Below, piece after piece: positions 35,795 through 46,399 of a DNA stretch of 64,000 bases. Every line of letters begins with the position of its first letter. Within the stretch, counting starts at the first letter, position 1. The position numbers and the translations under genes were made by a program. Under the pieces are notes generated by a model. That model did not search any database, had not been told where the DNA came from, and worked only from the letters and a program-made list of their open reading frames with translations. The stretch spans positions 6,814,683 through 6,878,682 of the forward strand of contig NC_079223.1 of the NCBI RefSeq assembly GCF_029633865.1, given 5' to 3'. The DNA is from Lampris incognitus (Eukaryota > Chordata > Actinopteri > Lampriformes > Lampridae).

Positions 35795-36439
35795 AAGGAT
35801 ATTATGACAAACTAATCCTTTTTCAGTTGTTTGGTAACTTTTAATCATCAATTTTGACTTGTAATGACCATGCTCCCAAAGTTATTGTTCTATAGCAGAT
35901 CTTTGCACATATGAAACTGACCAGTCCACCAAAAAGTAGAACAATACAGGAACAAGGTTTTCCCTGTATGAGTTAGTTTATTTTTATTTTGCAATTTCTG
36001 CATTAATTTACACCTTGGCACCACCCTCACACCACCGCAGGTGACGGTCGGGACGGGCGACAGCGGCTCGGCTCAGCCGACGTGTCCTGAAAGTGTCAAA
36101 TATGTACCGTTTATACTGTCCGTACTGTACTGTATGTACTGTCCGTACTGTACTGTATGTACTCTAGGCTGCGTCCCCCGTCTCCTCAGCCGGCAGCGTG
36201 CCAGCGGAGACAAGAGTGCGGGGCAGACGTGTGCCGTGGTGGTATTTTGCAGCGCCGGCTGACGGCAGCGTGTTGCGGGGTGGTCTGAAGTGTTTGGGGG
36301 AGGGCTGCTGGCCTGACATTCCACCGCCTGTCACTTTCCTGTTTATCACTTGTCACAGTCGCGGCTCCGAGCGCGGGGCTACGTGGTGGTCAAGGTTGCA
36401 TTGAGATGTATTTGGGTCCGCTGGAGCGAAATAGGCAGA
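35795..36439. other. Intronic sequence, GC-rich at right
   Basis: Contains two adjacent copies of CTGTCCGTACTGTACTGTAT at 36116-36165. The segment 36040-36420 is richer in CG than its surroundings; no promoter element could be confirmed. Confidence 0.45.
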
Positions 36440-36607
36440 GAAACGGATTCGTGTTCAGTCACCAAGTTGTGGAGTTGTTGGTGCATGCAGTGCTACTGCA
36501 GACACGGTAGCTGGTGGACTCACAACTTTTGGGGCCACGGTGTAATTTTGCCGGGCTGAAATGAGCGTGTTGCAGTTGGACCACGATCGACAACACAAGA
36601 CCATCTT
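36440..36607 (+). repeat. 168-bp direct repeat, left copy
   Basis: From GAAACGGATTCG to CAAGACCATCTT. A diverged second copy lies at 37910-38077; the two abut opposite ends of a family A SINE insertion. Confidence 0.85.
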
Positions 36608-36644
36608 ATACATCCTTTTTTTTTTGTTTTGCCTGGAGTTTTCC

Positions 36645-37465
36645 CGGCAGCACGGTGGCGCAGTGGCTACCGCGGTCACCTCACAGCAAGGGGTCCTGGG
36701 TTCGAGCCCCGGGGCAGGGGTGCCGCCAGGGATTTTGCGCCCCTATAAAGAATATGACTGAGCGCCCTTTATTTATTGAGTTAATCAAATCATTATTTTA
36801 TTATTTTCCTGACTTCTCTAAACATTAGACCCCTCCCTCTACCTTCACCCCATGCTACCCGCTTGCCCAACAACCCCCTCATCAACAGCTTCTCCAGTAA
36901 GGGACCCATCTTCTTAGTTTGACAGATTTACATATAAAATGCTCTTAACAAAAAGGGATGTGACCCCACCATAGCCCAGATTGAACCTGTGGGCTCTTTC
37001 CTGTGGATCTCTCCTTCCTGTGGATCTGTCTTTCCTGTGGATCACAAGATCTGGCCATATGCCAATGGGTAATCGGGTGGAATAAGGGGGAAACTAGAAA
37101 TACATTTATTAAAAAAAAATTGAGCACCGTTGTGGTGCCCCCTCTAGTCTGGCGCCCTTAGATTCTTCATAACATTAAACCCACGTACGGCGCCACTGCC
37201 CCCTGGGTAGTCCAGCCTTGGGGGTCGTCCTGTGTGTGGAGTTTGCATGTTCTCCCCGTGTCTGCGTGGGTTTCCTCCGGGGGCGCCGGTTTCCTCCCAC
37301 AGTCCAAAGAGACATAGGTCAGGTGAATCGGCCGTACAAAAAATGTCCCTAGGTGTGTGTGTGGGTTCTGTGATGGTCTGGCGGCCTGTCCAGGGTGTCT
37401 CCCTCCAGCGTCCCCGCGACCCTGAGGGCAGGATAAGCGGTTTGGAACATGGATAGATGAATGGA
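36645..37465 (+). mobile_element. SINE family B, copy 2, with nested hAT element
   Basis: Head GGCAGCACGGTGGCGCAGTGG-type with B box GGGTTCGAGCCCC. Flanked by an 11-bp target duplication TGGAGTTTTCC at 36634-36644 and 37466-37476. Its body is split by a hAT-like element at 36715-37198. Confidence 0.88.
36715..37198. mobile_element. hAT-like non-autonomous element
   Basis: Ends CAGGGGTGCC and (reverse-complemented) CAGTGGCGCC. The flanking 8-mers CCCCGGGG and CCCCCTGG match at 6 of 8 positions, and the disrupted SINE sequence resumes correctly on the other side. Interior repeats CTTTCCTGTGGATC about three times (37000-37045). Confidence 0.6.
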
Positions 37466-37909
37466 TGGAGTTTTCCTCCTTTCTCTCCCCAGTTATACCA
37501 CTCTTCCGAGCCTACCTGGTTGATGCTCTACTACCCCCCCCCCCCCGCCGATCCGAGGAGGGGGGAGGGGGAACTGGGGGGAATAGCGTGATCCTCCCAC
37601 GCACATGCCTCCTCCAGTACATTTGGACTCGCCAGCCGCTTCTTTTCACCTGACAGTGAGGAGTTTCACCAGGGGGACGTAGCACAGGGGAGGATCACGC
37701 TATTCCCCCCCAGTCCCCCCCGAACAGGCGCCCCGACCGACCAGAGGAGGCATTAGTGCAGCAGCCAGGACACATACCCACTTCCGGCTTCCCACCCACA
37801 GACCCGGCCATTTGTGTCTGTAGGGATGCTCGACCAACACGGGGATTCGAACTGACAATCCCCATGTTGGTAGCCAACGGAATAGACCGCTACACCACCT
37901 GGATGCCCT

Positions 37910-38077
37910 GAAACGGATTCATTTTCAGTGAGTGGATTGTGGAGTTGTTGGTACATGCAGTGCTACAGCAGACGTGGTATCCGGTGGACTGTCAACTTCT
38001 GGTGCCACGTTGCAGTTTTCCTGGGCTGAAATGAATGTGTTGCAGTTGGACCAGGATCGACAACACAAGACCATCTA
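37910..38077 (+). repeat. 168-bp direct repeat, right copy
   Basis: Begins GAAACGGATTCATTTTCAG immediately after the SINE head and ends ACACAAGACCATCTAA, parallel to 36440-36607. Confidence 0.85.
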
Positions 38078-38223
38078 ACAGATGTAGACCATGTCTGATA
38101 CAGTTTAGTGCGCTGAGGTTTAGTGTTACTACCACAATGGCATTGGGATCACTTTGTCAGAGGGATTAAATGGATTTGCTTCTCCGGATTAGGATGAAAC
38201 CAGATGGGTACATTTGTGAAAGG

Positions 38224-38258
<35 letters not shown>

Positions 38259-38647
38259 TGTGTGTCACCGGAGGCTTGTTCCTGTGGTCTTGGGCTTTAA
38301 AACCATGTGATATTGTTAAAAGAAAACCATCTTCACTGCAGAACAAAATGAAGCATGGTCGGTGGCGGTGATGCAGTTGACTCTTCACGATTGTATGGTG
38401 GAACCTCCATCTTCCCAGAGGATTTTCAGATCTGAAAAGGAGACGTACTGACCGTCTCACTGCGTGATGCTTGCGTGCGGCGTCCTCGGTGATAAATTGA
38501 AGTGTGATATTGTGCTACACAGTCCATATTAAAGTACATTAATAATACAGATAGCGCATGCCACTCTTGTCATTTAATATCAGAAGGGCTCGGCCTTTTC
38601 TACCGCACCTCGAAATCCATTAAGAAGAAGGGAAGCAATTTCAGTTA
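38078..38647. other. Intronic sequence with a short GT run
   Basis: GT run at 38226-38266. Nothing else identified. Confidence 0.5.
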
Positions 38648-38660
38648 GATTCCCGATGAA

Positions 38661-39114
38661 GGGTGTCCAGGTAGCGTAGCGGTCTATTCCGTTGCCTACC
38701 AACACGGGGATCGCCGGTTCGAATCCCTGTGTTACCTCCAGCTTGGTCAGGCATCCCTACAGACACATTTGGCTGTGTCTGCGGGTGGGAAGCCGGATGT
38801 GGGTACGTGTCCTGGTCGCTGCACTAGCGCCTCCGCTGGTCGGTTGAGGCACCTGTTCGGGGGGGGGGGACTGGGGGGAATAGCGTGATCCTCCCACGCG
38901 CTACGTCCCCCTGGTGAAACTCCTCACTGTCAGATGAAAAGAAGCGCTTGGTGACTCCCCATGTATGGGAGGAGTCATGTGGTAGTCTGCAGCCCTCCCC
39001 GGATCGGCAGAAAGGGTGGAGCAGAGACCGGGGCGGCTCGGAAGAGTGGGGGTGATTGGCTGGAAGCAATTGGGGAGAGAAAGAGGGGAAAGAAATCCCT
39101 CCCCCAAAAAAAAC
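38661..39114 (+). mobile_element. SINE family A, copy 16 with target duplication
   Basis: Complete copy flanked by GATTCCCGATGAA at 38648-38660 and 39115-39127, a perfect 13-bp duplication. Good reference for the full length of the family (about 450 bp). Confidence 0.95.
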
Positions 39115-39127
39115 GATTCCCGATGAA

Positions 39128-39500
39128 GGTGAGCGCTGTGCTAAGTGTGGTTATCTTGTACATCTTGTTTTGAATATGAAACTATGAATATGAAAACAAA
39201 GGAGGGGTGAGAGGATGTGTGGGCTGAAGCATGCGCCAACATCGGGAAGCCGCACCGCCTCTTTCTTTCCCTCTCGTCATCATCGGTGGTGTTTTCACTG
39301 CAGCGGCCAGCTGACTGACTGCCACATCACAGCGCCCCCCCCAGGCGTGTGCCTCTCATCTGGCCGCCCTTTGTGAACAAACGTCCACGTGAATACTGAT
39401 TTACCCAACGTACCGTCTCCACATCAGTGAGACGAGGACGTCAACTTGATCTGTGCAGGCGGAAACGTTTCAGTTTCACCAAATTAACTCTGCATAACTG

Positions 39501-39566
<66 letters not shown>

Positions 39567-39743
39567 ACATTTCAGTATTTTGAAAACAGGTGTAATTCAG
39601 ATCCTCAACCTGTCGTTTTGCTATAGACTTACACTCCAGTCTTTGTTGTAACATGTTGTGTACCCACACATCCCCCATCTCCACTGGACATGGATAAACA
39701 AAGCCAGACTGCAACCTTATATATATATATATAATACTACCAG
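39128..39743. other. Intronic sequence with microsatellites
   Basis: (GT)n at 39502-39565 and (TA)n at 39719-39734. Otherwise unassigned. Confidence 0.55.
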
Positions 39744-39901
39744 TTCTGCACATCAGAATCAGAAACACTTTATTTGTTGTTTCATTTCATGCTCTTGCGC
39801 ACATGAAATGAAACAACACATTGTTGCCCCAGCCCACAGCAGTGCAACACAAAGACAAAAACTACAAGAACACACATATATCCAAACTAACACACATATC
39901 T

Positions 39902-40303
39902 TTTTTTTTTTTTTATAAATTTATTTCTGATTTTTCCCTTTTTTCTCCCAATTTAGTGGCCAATCGATCCCTATTTTAATTCAAACACCCACCCTCGCAC
40001 TGTATGCGTTCGCCAACTGCATCTCTCCGGCCGGCAGTCTCGAAGGAGACCGCCTCCCCACTTTCGTGACAAGGCGACTCCAAGCCGAACCACTGTTTTT
40101 CCGACACACACAGAGACGCATTCACGTGACGAACACAAGCCGACTCCGCCCCCCTCCCGAAGACAGCGTTGCCAATGATCGCTGCTTCGTCGAGTCCGGT
40201 CATAGTCGGATCTGACGAGACCGGGGCGCGAACCCCAGTCCCCAGTGGGCAACTGCATCGACACAGAGCCGATGCTTAGACCGCTACGCCACCGCGGACC
40301 TGT
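39902..40303 (-). mobile_element. SINE family E with 15-bp target duplication
   Basis: A third tRNA-headed SINE type on the minus strand: head GGTCCGCGGTGGCGTAGCGG, B box GGGGTTCGCGCCCC, and an A-tail seen as the T-run at 39902-39914. Perfect duplication CTAACACACATATCT at 39887-39901 and 40304-40318. Only one copy was seen in the window. Confidence 0.92.
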
Positions 40304-40579
40304 CTAACACACATATCTAAACTAAACCCAAAGAAAATCACTGTCCAGGAGAACGAAACCCAGCCAGGATGACTGTCAGAACTGCCGGTCTGCATGGGCT
40401 AGCAGTTAGCTTAGCCTGCCCCGCTTCCACATCCTGTCAGACCGCCCTCAGTGTTTCCTCTTCGGGCGCAGCTCCGGTCAGAGCCGTGGTGCTTGGGCCC
40501 ACAGGATGCAGCAGACCTGGCTCCCTCAGCTGATCCAACGCCAGCTCTCCCAGCCAGACACCTTCGACACACCTCCCCA

Positions 40580-40645
40580 CACGCCACACTACTACTACTA
40601 CTACTACTTTTGGCTGCTCCCGTTAGGGGTCGCCACACTCCACAC
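40580..40645 (-). mobile_element. RTE-like LINE 3' tail fragment
   Basis: CTACTACTACTACTACTTTT then GGCTGCTCCCGTTAGGGGTC is the reverse complement of the 3' end of the RTE-like LINE at about 55040-55090, including the (AGT)n tail. Confidence 0.75.
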
Positions 40646-40860
40646 GACGACACCAAAAACAAAGTCAAGGCTAGGTGAGGCCACCGCCAGACCACCCTCG
40701 GTGTTATCGAAACTGCCGGTCTGCATGGGCTAGCAGTTAGCTTAGCCTGCCCCGCTTCCACGTCCTGTCAGACCACCCTGGGTGTTACCAGAACTGCCAG
40801 TCTGCATGGACTAGCAGTTAGCTTAGCCCATGCAGCTTAACGTGACACATCCTCAACCAG

Positions 40861-41867
40861 GAAATGAGTATATTCTGAACCAATTATGTCTTGAAGAGAC
40901 ATGATAAAAATGAAGGTAGATTGTATTATTATTATTATTGTTATTGTTACTGTTATTGTTATTATTCAGTGATTTGTTCACAGCGGATGGTTTGGTGTGG
41001 TTTTGTGCATGGTGTGTGAGTTGGAAGGGGAGCCGGTGGTGGTGATGGTAAGTTTTTGGTCAGTACTGCACTTGAATCTGGGCGAGAGAGCGTTTAAAAG
41101 AGGTAGGAGTTTGTTTCCTAACAGGAGCAAGGCTTGCTGCCTTTACAGACCGGCACGCGGCCCGCTGGAGTTTGTTGTTGTACTCGTTTGTCCCACATGT
41201 TAATTAGACTGCATGCTGCAATGTGCTTTGATGTGCAGGGACTCTCCATTCAGCTCAATTAGTTAATGCGGTGATGAGTTCGGTAAGAAACTTAGTGACA
41301 ATCATTATACAATTTGGTCAACAAGCTTCTTTTGTGTTTTTGTCATTTCCCGATGTGTGTTTCAGCGTCGGCGGTGATTAGCGTAGAAATGCTAATTCAT
41401 GCAGCGGGCGACAGGCTAATTTTAACATGATGTTGAAGGAGAAAATGCTGACTGACTGACATTTTCTTCTTTTTATAGGAGCCCGTGTGCGTTTGCTCCC
41501 TCTCATGTCACTGTTGATGCATGTCTTGGTTCACCTCGTGTCATTAGAGGGTTGTAGATTCCCACTGGTGGCATGCCGTCTGCTGCACCCAGCTGACATC
41601 GTCTAGCAGCGTGTGAATTATTCTCCCAATCGCCTCGCTTTCAATTGACCAAAAAAATAATCAAATGGAGTTCTTTCTCACTTTCACTATCTCACTGTCA
41701 ATGTCAAGATTATTCTTTTATCAGTGTTATGCTTTTATGTGGGGGGGGGGACTCCACATTAGTCACTCATGATTCTGTTTAATTGGAGCATGGCTCACCA
41801 GAACAATGTTATGACACCAGACCCACTGTCTGTAGACCACAGACAATCACTATATATGTATATATAT
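40861..41867. other. Unique intronic sequence
   Basis: Has a short imperfect ATT run (40924-40965) and a G-run at 41741-41750. No element recognised. Confidence 0.5.
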
Positions 41868-41960
41868 ATATTTATATTACATTACAGTCATTTAGCCGAT
41901 GCTTTTATCCAAAGCGACCTACAATAAGTGCATTAAACGTAGGAAATCAGCATTTAATGT
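41868..41960 (+). repeat. Dispersed fish repeat fragment
   Basis: ATTACATTACAGTCATTTAG and GCTTTTATCCAAAGCGACCT form a short sequence found very widely in fish genomes (recalled). CATTTAATGTAGGAAATCAG recurs in variant form within it. Confidence 0.65.
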
Positions 41961-42186
41961 AGGAAATCAGATATATATTATTCTCGTTTTGGATGTATTC
42001 ACCAAATAGTCAGTAGAGCAAATTATTATATAGTAAAATAAAAGTCATTACACAATGAATCAAATAAAATAAATAGATCTTGCTACATGAAATGTTAAAA
42101 TAAAGCCGTTTAGATATTTTTGTTTGATGTGTCCAACCAATAAAAGATTTAACTACTTCATACAAATGATTAAACAGTCTTAAGAT

Positions 42187-42608
42187 GGGCGTCCGGGTAG
42201 CATGGCGGACCATTCCGTTGCCTACCAACATGGGGGTCGCCGGTTCGAATCCCCGTGTTACCTCCGGCTTGGTCGGGCGTCCCTACAGACACAATTGGCT
42301 GTGCCTGCAAGTGGGAAGCCGGATGTGGGTATCTGTCCTGGTCGCTGCACTAGCGTCTCCTCTGGTCGGTTGGGGCACCTGTTCTGGGGGGGGACTGGGG
42401 GGAATAGTGTGATCCTCCCACGCACTACGTCCCCCTGGTGAAGCTCCTCACTGTCAGGTGAAAAGAAGCGGCTGATGACTCCATATGTATCGGAGGAGGC
42501 ATGTGGTAGTCTGCAGCCCTCCCCGGATCGACAGAGAGGGTGGAGCAGCAACTGGGAAGGCTCGGAAGAGTGGGGTAATTGGCCTTATACAATTGGGGAG
42601 GGAGGGAA
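42187..42608 (+). mobile_element. SINE family A, copy 17
   Basis: Full-length copy with head GGCGTCCGGGTAGCATGG and B box GGTTCGAATCCCCG, 489 bp before microexon 1. Flanking target duplication not clear. Confidence 0.92.
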
Positions 42609-43096
42609 TTAACTTTCATTTGCCACCAAGTTGCCATCAAGTTTTATAGAACTTGTCTCTGCAGTTAGAGTCTTTGTGCAGTACATATACTACATCACAT
42701 TTGGTAAATGCAGTTTATTATTCCATAATGTGCTGGTGTCCAGAGGCGAGGCCATAAGCTGATTACCTCAACTGCTACATATCAGACTTGATCAGTGTGC
42801 TGACCTGACAAAACTCTGAATTTGAATGGCATAAACAACACATCTAGTCCACATCTAGTCCCCAGAGTTGGACTGTGCCACGGGCAGAGTTGTATGAATA
42901 AGCGCAGGATTTTATGGTTTCAGGAAAGTCACAGCCTGTCTAGCGGTCAGTGTTTCCTCTGCAGAGGTTACGATGGGGCACTTGCATGTAATGTTTAAAC
43001 GCCTTGCATGGTGACCACATGCAACGGCCTGTACTTGTCTGCATGCTGCTTAATGAATGTCTTCCTCTCTCTCTCTCTGCCCGTCCGTGCTTCCAG
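42609..43096. other. Intron end before microexon 1
   Basis: Unique sequence ending in the pyrimidine tract CTTCCTCTCTCTCTCTCTG at 43061-43079, directly ahead of the acceptor. Confidence 0.7.
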
Positions 43097-43114
43097 AAGA
43101 CAACTATGCCGAAG
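43097..43114 (+). CDS. nrxn1: nrxn1 SS1 microexon 1 (18 nt)
   Basis: An 18-nt exon that, joined to the single base left by the first coding exon, reads E-D-N-Y-A-E and leaves one base of the next codon. Mammalian neurexin-1 has the closely similar EDNNVE at the start of the SS1 insert (established family knowledge, recalled). The acceptor has a long pyrimidine tract (43063-43096, ending GCTTCCAG) and the donor is GAAG|GTGGGT. Phase 1 at both ends makes it a cassette that can be skipped without a frameshift. Two TGC triplets fall within about 20 nt of the acceptor, the type of motif used by the neuronal microexon factor SRRM4 (nSR100), so neuron-specific inclusion is inferred. Confidence 0.82.
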
Positions 43115-44222
43115 GTGGGTATTTTATTCATGCTTCACAATTTTTTTTGCTCTGTCTTACGCTTACATGTTTTCATATCCAAGTCTTGTTGACATTAGCA
43201 AAAAAATTAAATGTTGATGACTCATCCGTTGGTGTTCCTGCAACGGTAAGTCTGGATGGTTTCCTTGCCGTCCGGTATTCGATGCTCGGTGTGATTTTCC
43301 AATACGCAGTAATTTGTTTAGGTCGGTGAACTACAGTGCCGTTATGAAAAATACACAGTCTCATGATTTAAGCCAGTGAGTACAGATTTTTGTTCCATCT
43401 GGTCAGTAAATAAGTTTATATTGTAATGTATGTATTTGTACTGCATGTAAGTTTATAGACACATACATTACGGTGTATTTAATATTATAGTTAGTACTCA
43501 TATTGAATGGCAAAAAAGACCAAGAAACCTTACGGTTGGTCACATTTTCATTATGTACATATCTACATGTACATGATACGTATGTGGTATGTACATATAC
43601 ATTATGTACATGTATTTTACATATGAGTTGCACCTGCGTTGGACATGATATGCATTTACACGCTGGATAATTTTTCCTAACTTACTGCATACTTGCCCAT
43701 AGTTTTCATAAATAAGAATTCAGTATGGAAACAAGCACCGTCGATGTAAACCATCAATACAAAAAAGGACGTTTTCCAAATTCCATTCATGGATCTCCTC
43801 TCAGGCCGGTTTTAAATGGGCATCTAAAATCAGAGATGACCTTGGAAGATTCAGGTGTGTGACTAACCGTTGCTAAATCATTGCAATTTTCTTACCTATT
43901 ATAAATAACACAACAGTTGCATATTCAGTGTGCAGAGTAAAGTTTGTTGTGGAGTTTCATCTGTTCTGAATATTTCCCTGTGGTGAGCGTCTTCAGCAGT
44001 ACTACAGTGTGACGGAGCAGCTGTGAAAACCCGTAGGCGGTTTTCTCAGATGATCCTCACGTTGGTTATACAAAAAATACTGAAATGGCAAAAGTCTTTA
44101 CCCGCCACATGCACCGTCACCTGAGTTATCATGATTCATAAATATGCTGCGAGGTGTCGCAGAAGGGTGAATCGGTCCATCTGGATACAGCGTTTATTGA
44201 CATACGTTTCATCACTCATCTA

Positions 44223-44580
44223 AAGGCCCTGACACACCAGGCCGACGGTCGGCCAATGTCAGGCTGTCGGTGAGCGTCTTGGGCCCTAGTTTTTGCGGTG
44301 TCTCCCGCACCGTCGGCACTGGTCGGATCCCGGTTGGACCCCGGTCGGCAGCTTTTCGGCTGATTCGGCATGTTGAATCGGCGGAGCCGTCGGTGAGAGA
44401 GATCACTCTGATTAGCTGTTCAGCTTAGCGAATCAGTGCAGAATGTACATGCTAGTTGGCCGTCAGCTGTAGTCGTTGCGGTGTGTTCAAGTGCTACTTT
44501 TTGGCCCAGACGGCAGGCGACGTGAGGTGACGCAACAGTCGCCCTTCGTCACCGCTATTCAGTTTGGTGTGTCTGGGCCT
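44223..44580. mobile_element. TA-flanked MITE, copy 1, inside the Penelope repeat
   Basis: 358 bp, ends AAGGCCCTGACACACCAG and (right) GGTGTGTCTGGGCCT. The uninterrupted second Penelope repeat reads CATCTAAGTG at the same place, which shows the empty site and a TA duplication (TAA is also possible for this copy). Confidence 0.82.
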
Positions 44581-44730
44581 TAAATGACATCTTCAGTCTA
44601 AACTGACTGCAGGTGTCCCCACCCTTATACACAATACAGTGCAATACAGCACCTAACGACCGAAACCAACGACCAGTTTCAGGTGCAAATATGGGTGTGA
44701 CCATTGATCATGTGTGCTATTCACTGAGGA

Positions 44731-45042
44731 TTAGGGATTTTTACAATCACAGCATTGTAAAATGGCGACAGATGTACTCTTAAGCCCCCCCCCCCTCCTT
44801 GACTCCCCATTCAAACCGGCGGTCCTCCCTATCAAGGATGTGCACATCCTCATCCCTGAAAGAGTGGCCACTGGCCTGTAGATGGTGTAGACTGTGGAGT
44901 CCTGGCCTGACGTGTTAGCTCTCCTGTGTTGTGCCATCCTCTTGGCCAGCATCTGTTTAGTTTCCCCGATGTACAAGTCACGACAATCCTCCCAGCACTT
45001 AACTGCGTAAACTATATTGCTCTGTTTGTGCTGAGGGGACAA
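44731..45042 (-). pseudogene. Penelope-like GIY-YIG endonuclease fragment
   Basis: Reads SNIVYAVKCWEDCRDLYIGE, then TKQMLAKRMAQHRRANTSGQ. The VY...YIG pair, the following Arg in KRM, and the QHRRA-SGQ motif are the conserved surface of the GIY-YIG nuclease that forms the C-terminus of Penelope-like polyproteins and nicks target DNA. After SGQDSTVY the frame decays (IYRPVATLSG has no clear match), and the upstream telomerase-like reverse transcriptase is missing. Confidence 0.8.
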
Positions 45043-46369
45043 CTATTTGCAACTATTCCCCAACCCTCTGTGAATAGTGCACATGGCCATTGAAACTCTA
45101 GTTAATGGTCACACCCGTATTTGCATATGAAACTGGTCGTTGGTTTCGGTCGTTAAAACTCTTGTTTGTACGGGTGGGGGTACCTGCAGTCAATTGAGAC
45201 TGAAGAGGTCACTTAGATGATGATGAAACGTGTCTGTTGATAAGCGTTGTGTCCAGATGAACTGATTCAACCTTCTGTGATTTTCTTACCTGGATTATTG
45301 AGCATGCATCAAGACGCTGCTAGGTATCATTTTGGTTTCCTACAATTTGGGGAGGTGCACCCTTTAATGTGGTTGAGAAATGCAGTGTTGGTAAAAAAAG
45401 TACCAGCGAACATGGAAGCAATGTCTGGTGTTCAACAGACTGCGTGTACAGTCCTCGCATCCTTTCATTTACCAGATGTTTCATTTTCTGACCATTGACA
45501 TTCTGCAGAGCACTGAGCGGAAACGTTTTGGTGTTGCACTTTAAATCATGAGCAGTGCCAAGCAGTGCCAGCACCGGGCGGGTCCGGACCTGCTACCTAG
45601 CTAGCTAAAAGAAATTGCTGAAATTTGCAACGTACTTAAATGAATCTAACGCTCGGTCACTAAAGCAGAGCTTCCATTTAATTGCGTAGTAATGTAACTC
45701 CGTCAGCACGGTGCTGGTGCTGTTGGATGATGCTGGAGACGTAATTACAACATATGAAAGTGTCCGGCTGAATGTCAGTGAAATGAAATGGAACAGTTTT
45801 GCTGCACAAAGCAGTTTGTTTCTATTATTTCTACACCGTGGCACAGTCGTACTCAGCAGGAGCAGGTTGCTGAATTGCTCTTTATTCATTTTCTGCCCTT
45901 TCGACCAAGTCAAAAGGAAAATGCCTGTCTTCCTGTTATCCAGTAGTTTGTTGTGATGGCTACTGTGTGCATCTGTTGAGCTTAAATCGTTGAAATTTGA
46001 CATAAATCACAGTATCGTCTGTAAATGCAGTGGTTTGTTTTTCTGGGGTTTGGTCATGTTTTAGGAGGTGGGTTTGATAGTCTGTGACGGTTTCACGTCT
46101 TGGAAAAAGAGAAGCCGACCTCTCTTTTCATTTCAGAACTTTCTAGTAAGTGAGTGATGATGCACTGCAGCCACGCTGGTTGACTACATGCTCATCACGC
46201 TAACCTTGTCTGTGCACCCTCCTTTTCTTTCCGTCCCACTCCTCCCTGTCCCAGCACCCCTCAGCAAACACAGACATCCATGTTGAAAGCGATGCCCGTG
46301 TGTTAGTGTTAAAAAAGCCTACCCATGATCCCTTGTTCTCTGCTGACTGTGCTCTTGTTTTCCTTTAAG

Positions 46370-46399
46370 GTCTGGCACACCTGATGATGGGCGACCAAG
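46370..46399 (+). CDS. nrxn1: nrxn1 SS1 microexon 2 (30 nt)
   Basis: A 30-nt exon encoding G-L-A-H-L-M-M-G-D-Q plus one base of the next codon, in phase 1 to phase 1. GLAHLMMGDQ is the diagnostic core of the neurexin-1 SS1 insert, between EGF1 and LNS2. The acceptor is TTTTCCTTTAAG and the donor is CAAG|GTATGG. TGC triplets sit about 20-30 nt upstream of the acceptor. This is the strongest proof that the whole region between 1455 and here is neurexin intron. Confidence 0.92.

Larger units (their letters stand above)
36608..37909 (-). mobile_element. SINE family A, copy 15, with nested SINE B
   Basis: Minus-strand copy whose T-rich tail starts near 36609 and whose head ends at GGATGCCC (37909). 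Its tail is interrupted by a family B SINE (36645-37465). A segment at about 37559-37602 (GGGGGAATAGCGTGATCCTC) runs in plus orientation, opposite to the rest of the copy, so it also contains a local inversion. Confidence 0.82.
39744..40860 (-). mobile_element. Dispersed repeat family C, copy 3 (composite)
   Basis: Minus-strand copy. Its 3' end lies at the left (AGAATCAGAAACACTTTATT). The module AACTGCCGGTCTGCATGG...AGCTTAGCCTGCCCC occurs three times (near 40380, 40708 and 40790). SINE E (39902-40303) and an RTE tail piece (40580-40645) are inserted in it. Confidence 0.72.
44169..45285 (-). mobile_element. Penelope-like element remnant with inverted terminal repeats
   Basis: A GIY-YIG endonuclease fragment is flanked by about 200-bp repeats in opposite orientation: left 44169-44730 (interrupted by a MITE) and right about 45050-45285. 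Both contain CGACCGAAACCAACGACCAG (left on plus, right on minus) and the ...GAAACG block. Penelope elements are known for terminal repeats in variable orientation. The reverse transcriptase is absent. Confidence 0.75.
43115..46369 (+). other. nrxn1: nrxn1 intron between SS1 microexons 1 and 2
   Basis: About 3.25 kb. Holds the Penelope-like remnant and a MITE (44169-45285). The flanks 43115-44168 and 45286-46369 show no recognised element; TACATGTACA-like short palindromes cluster at 43555-43625. Confidence 0.8.

Noticed and set aside
45605..46003. 132-residue minus frame and overlapping 81-residue plus frame
   Set aside because: Mutually overlapping, no known motif, within a neurexin intron.
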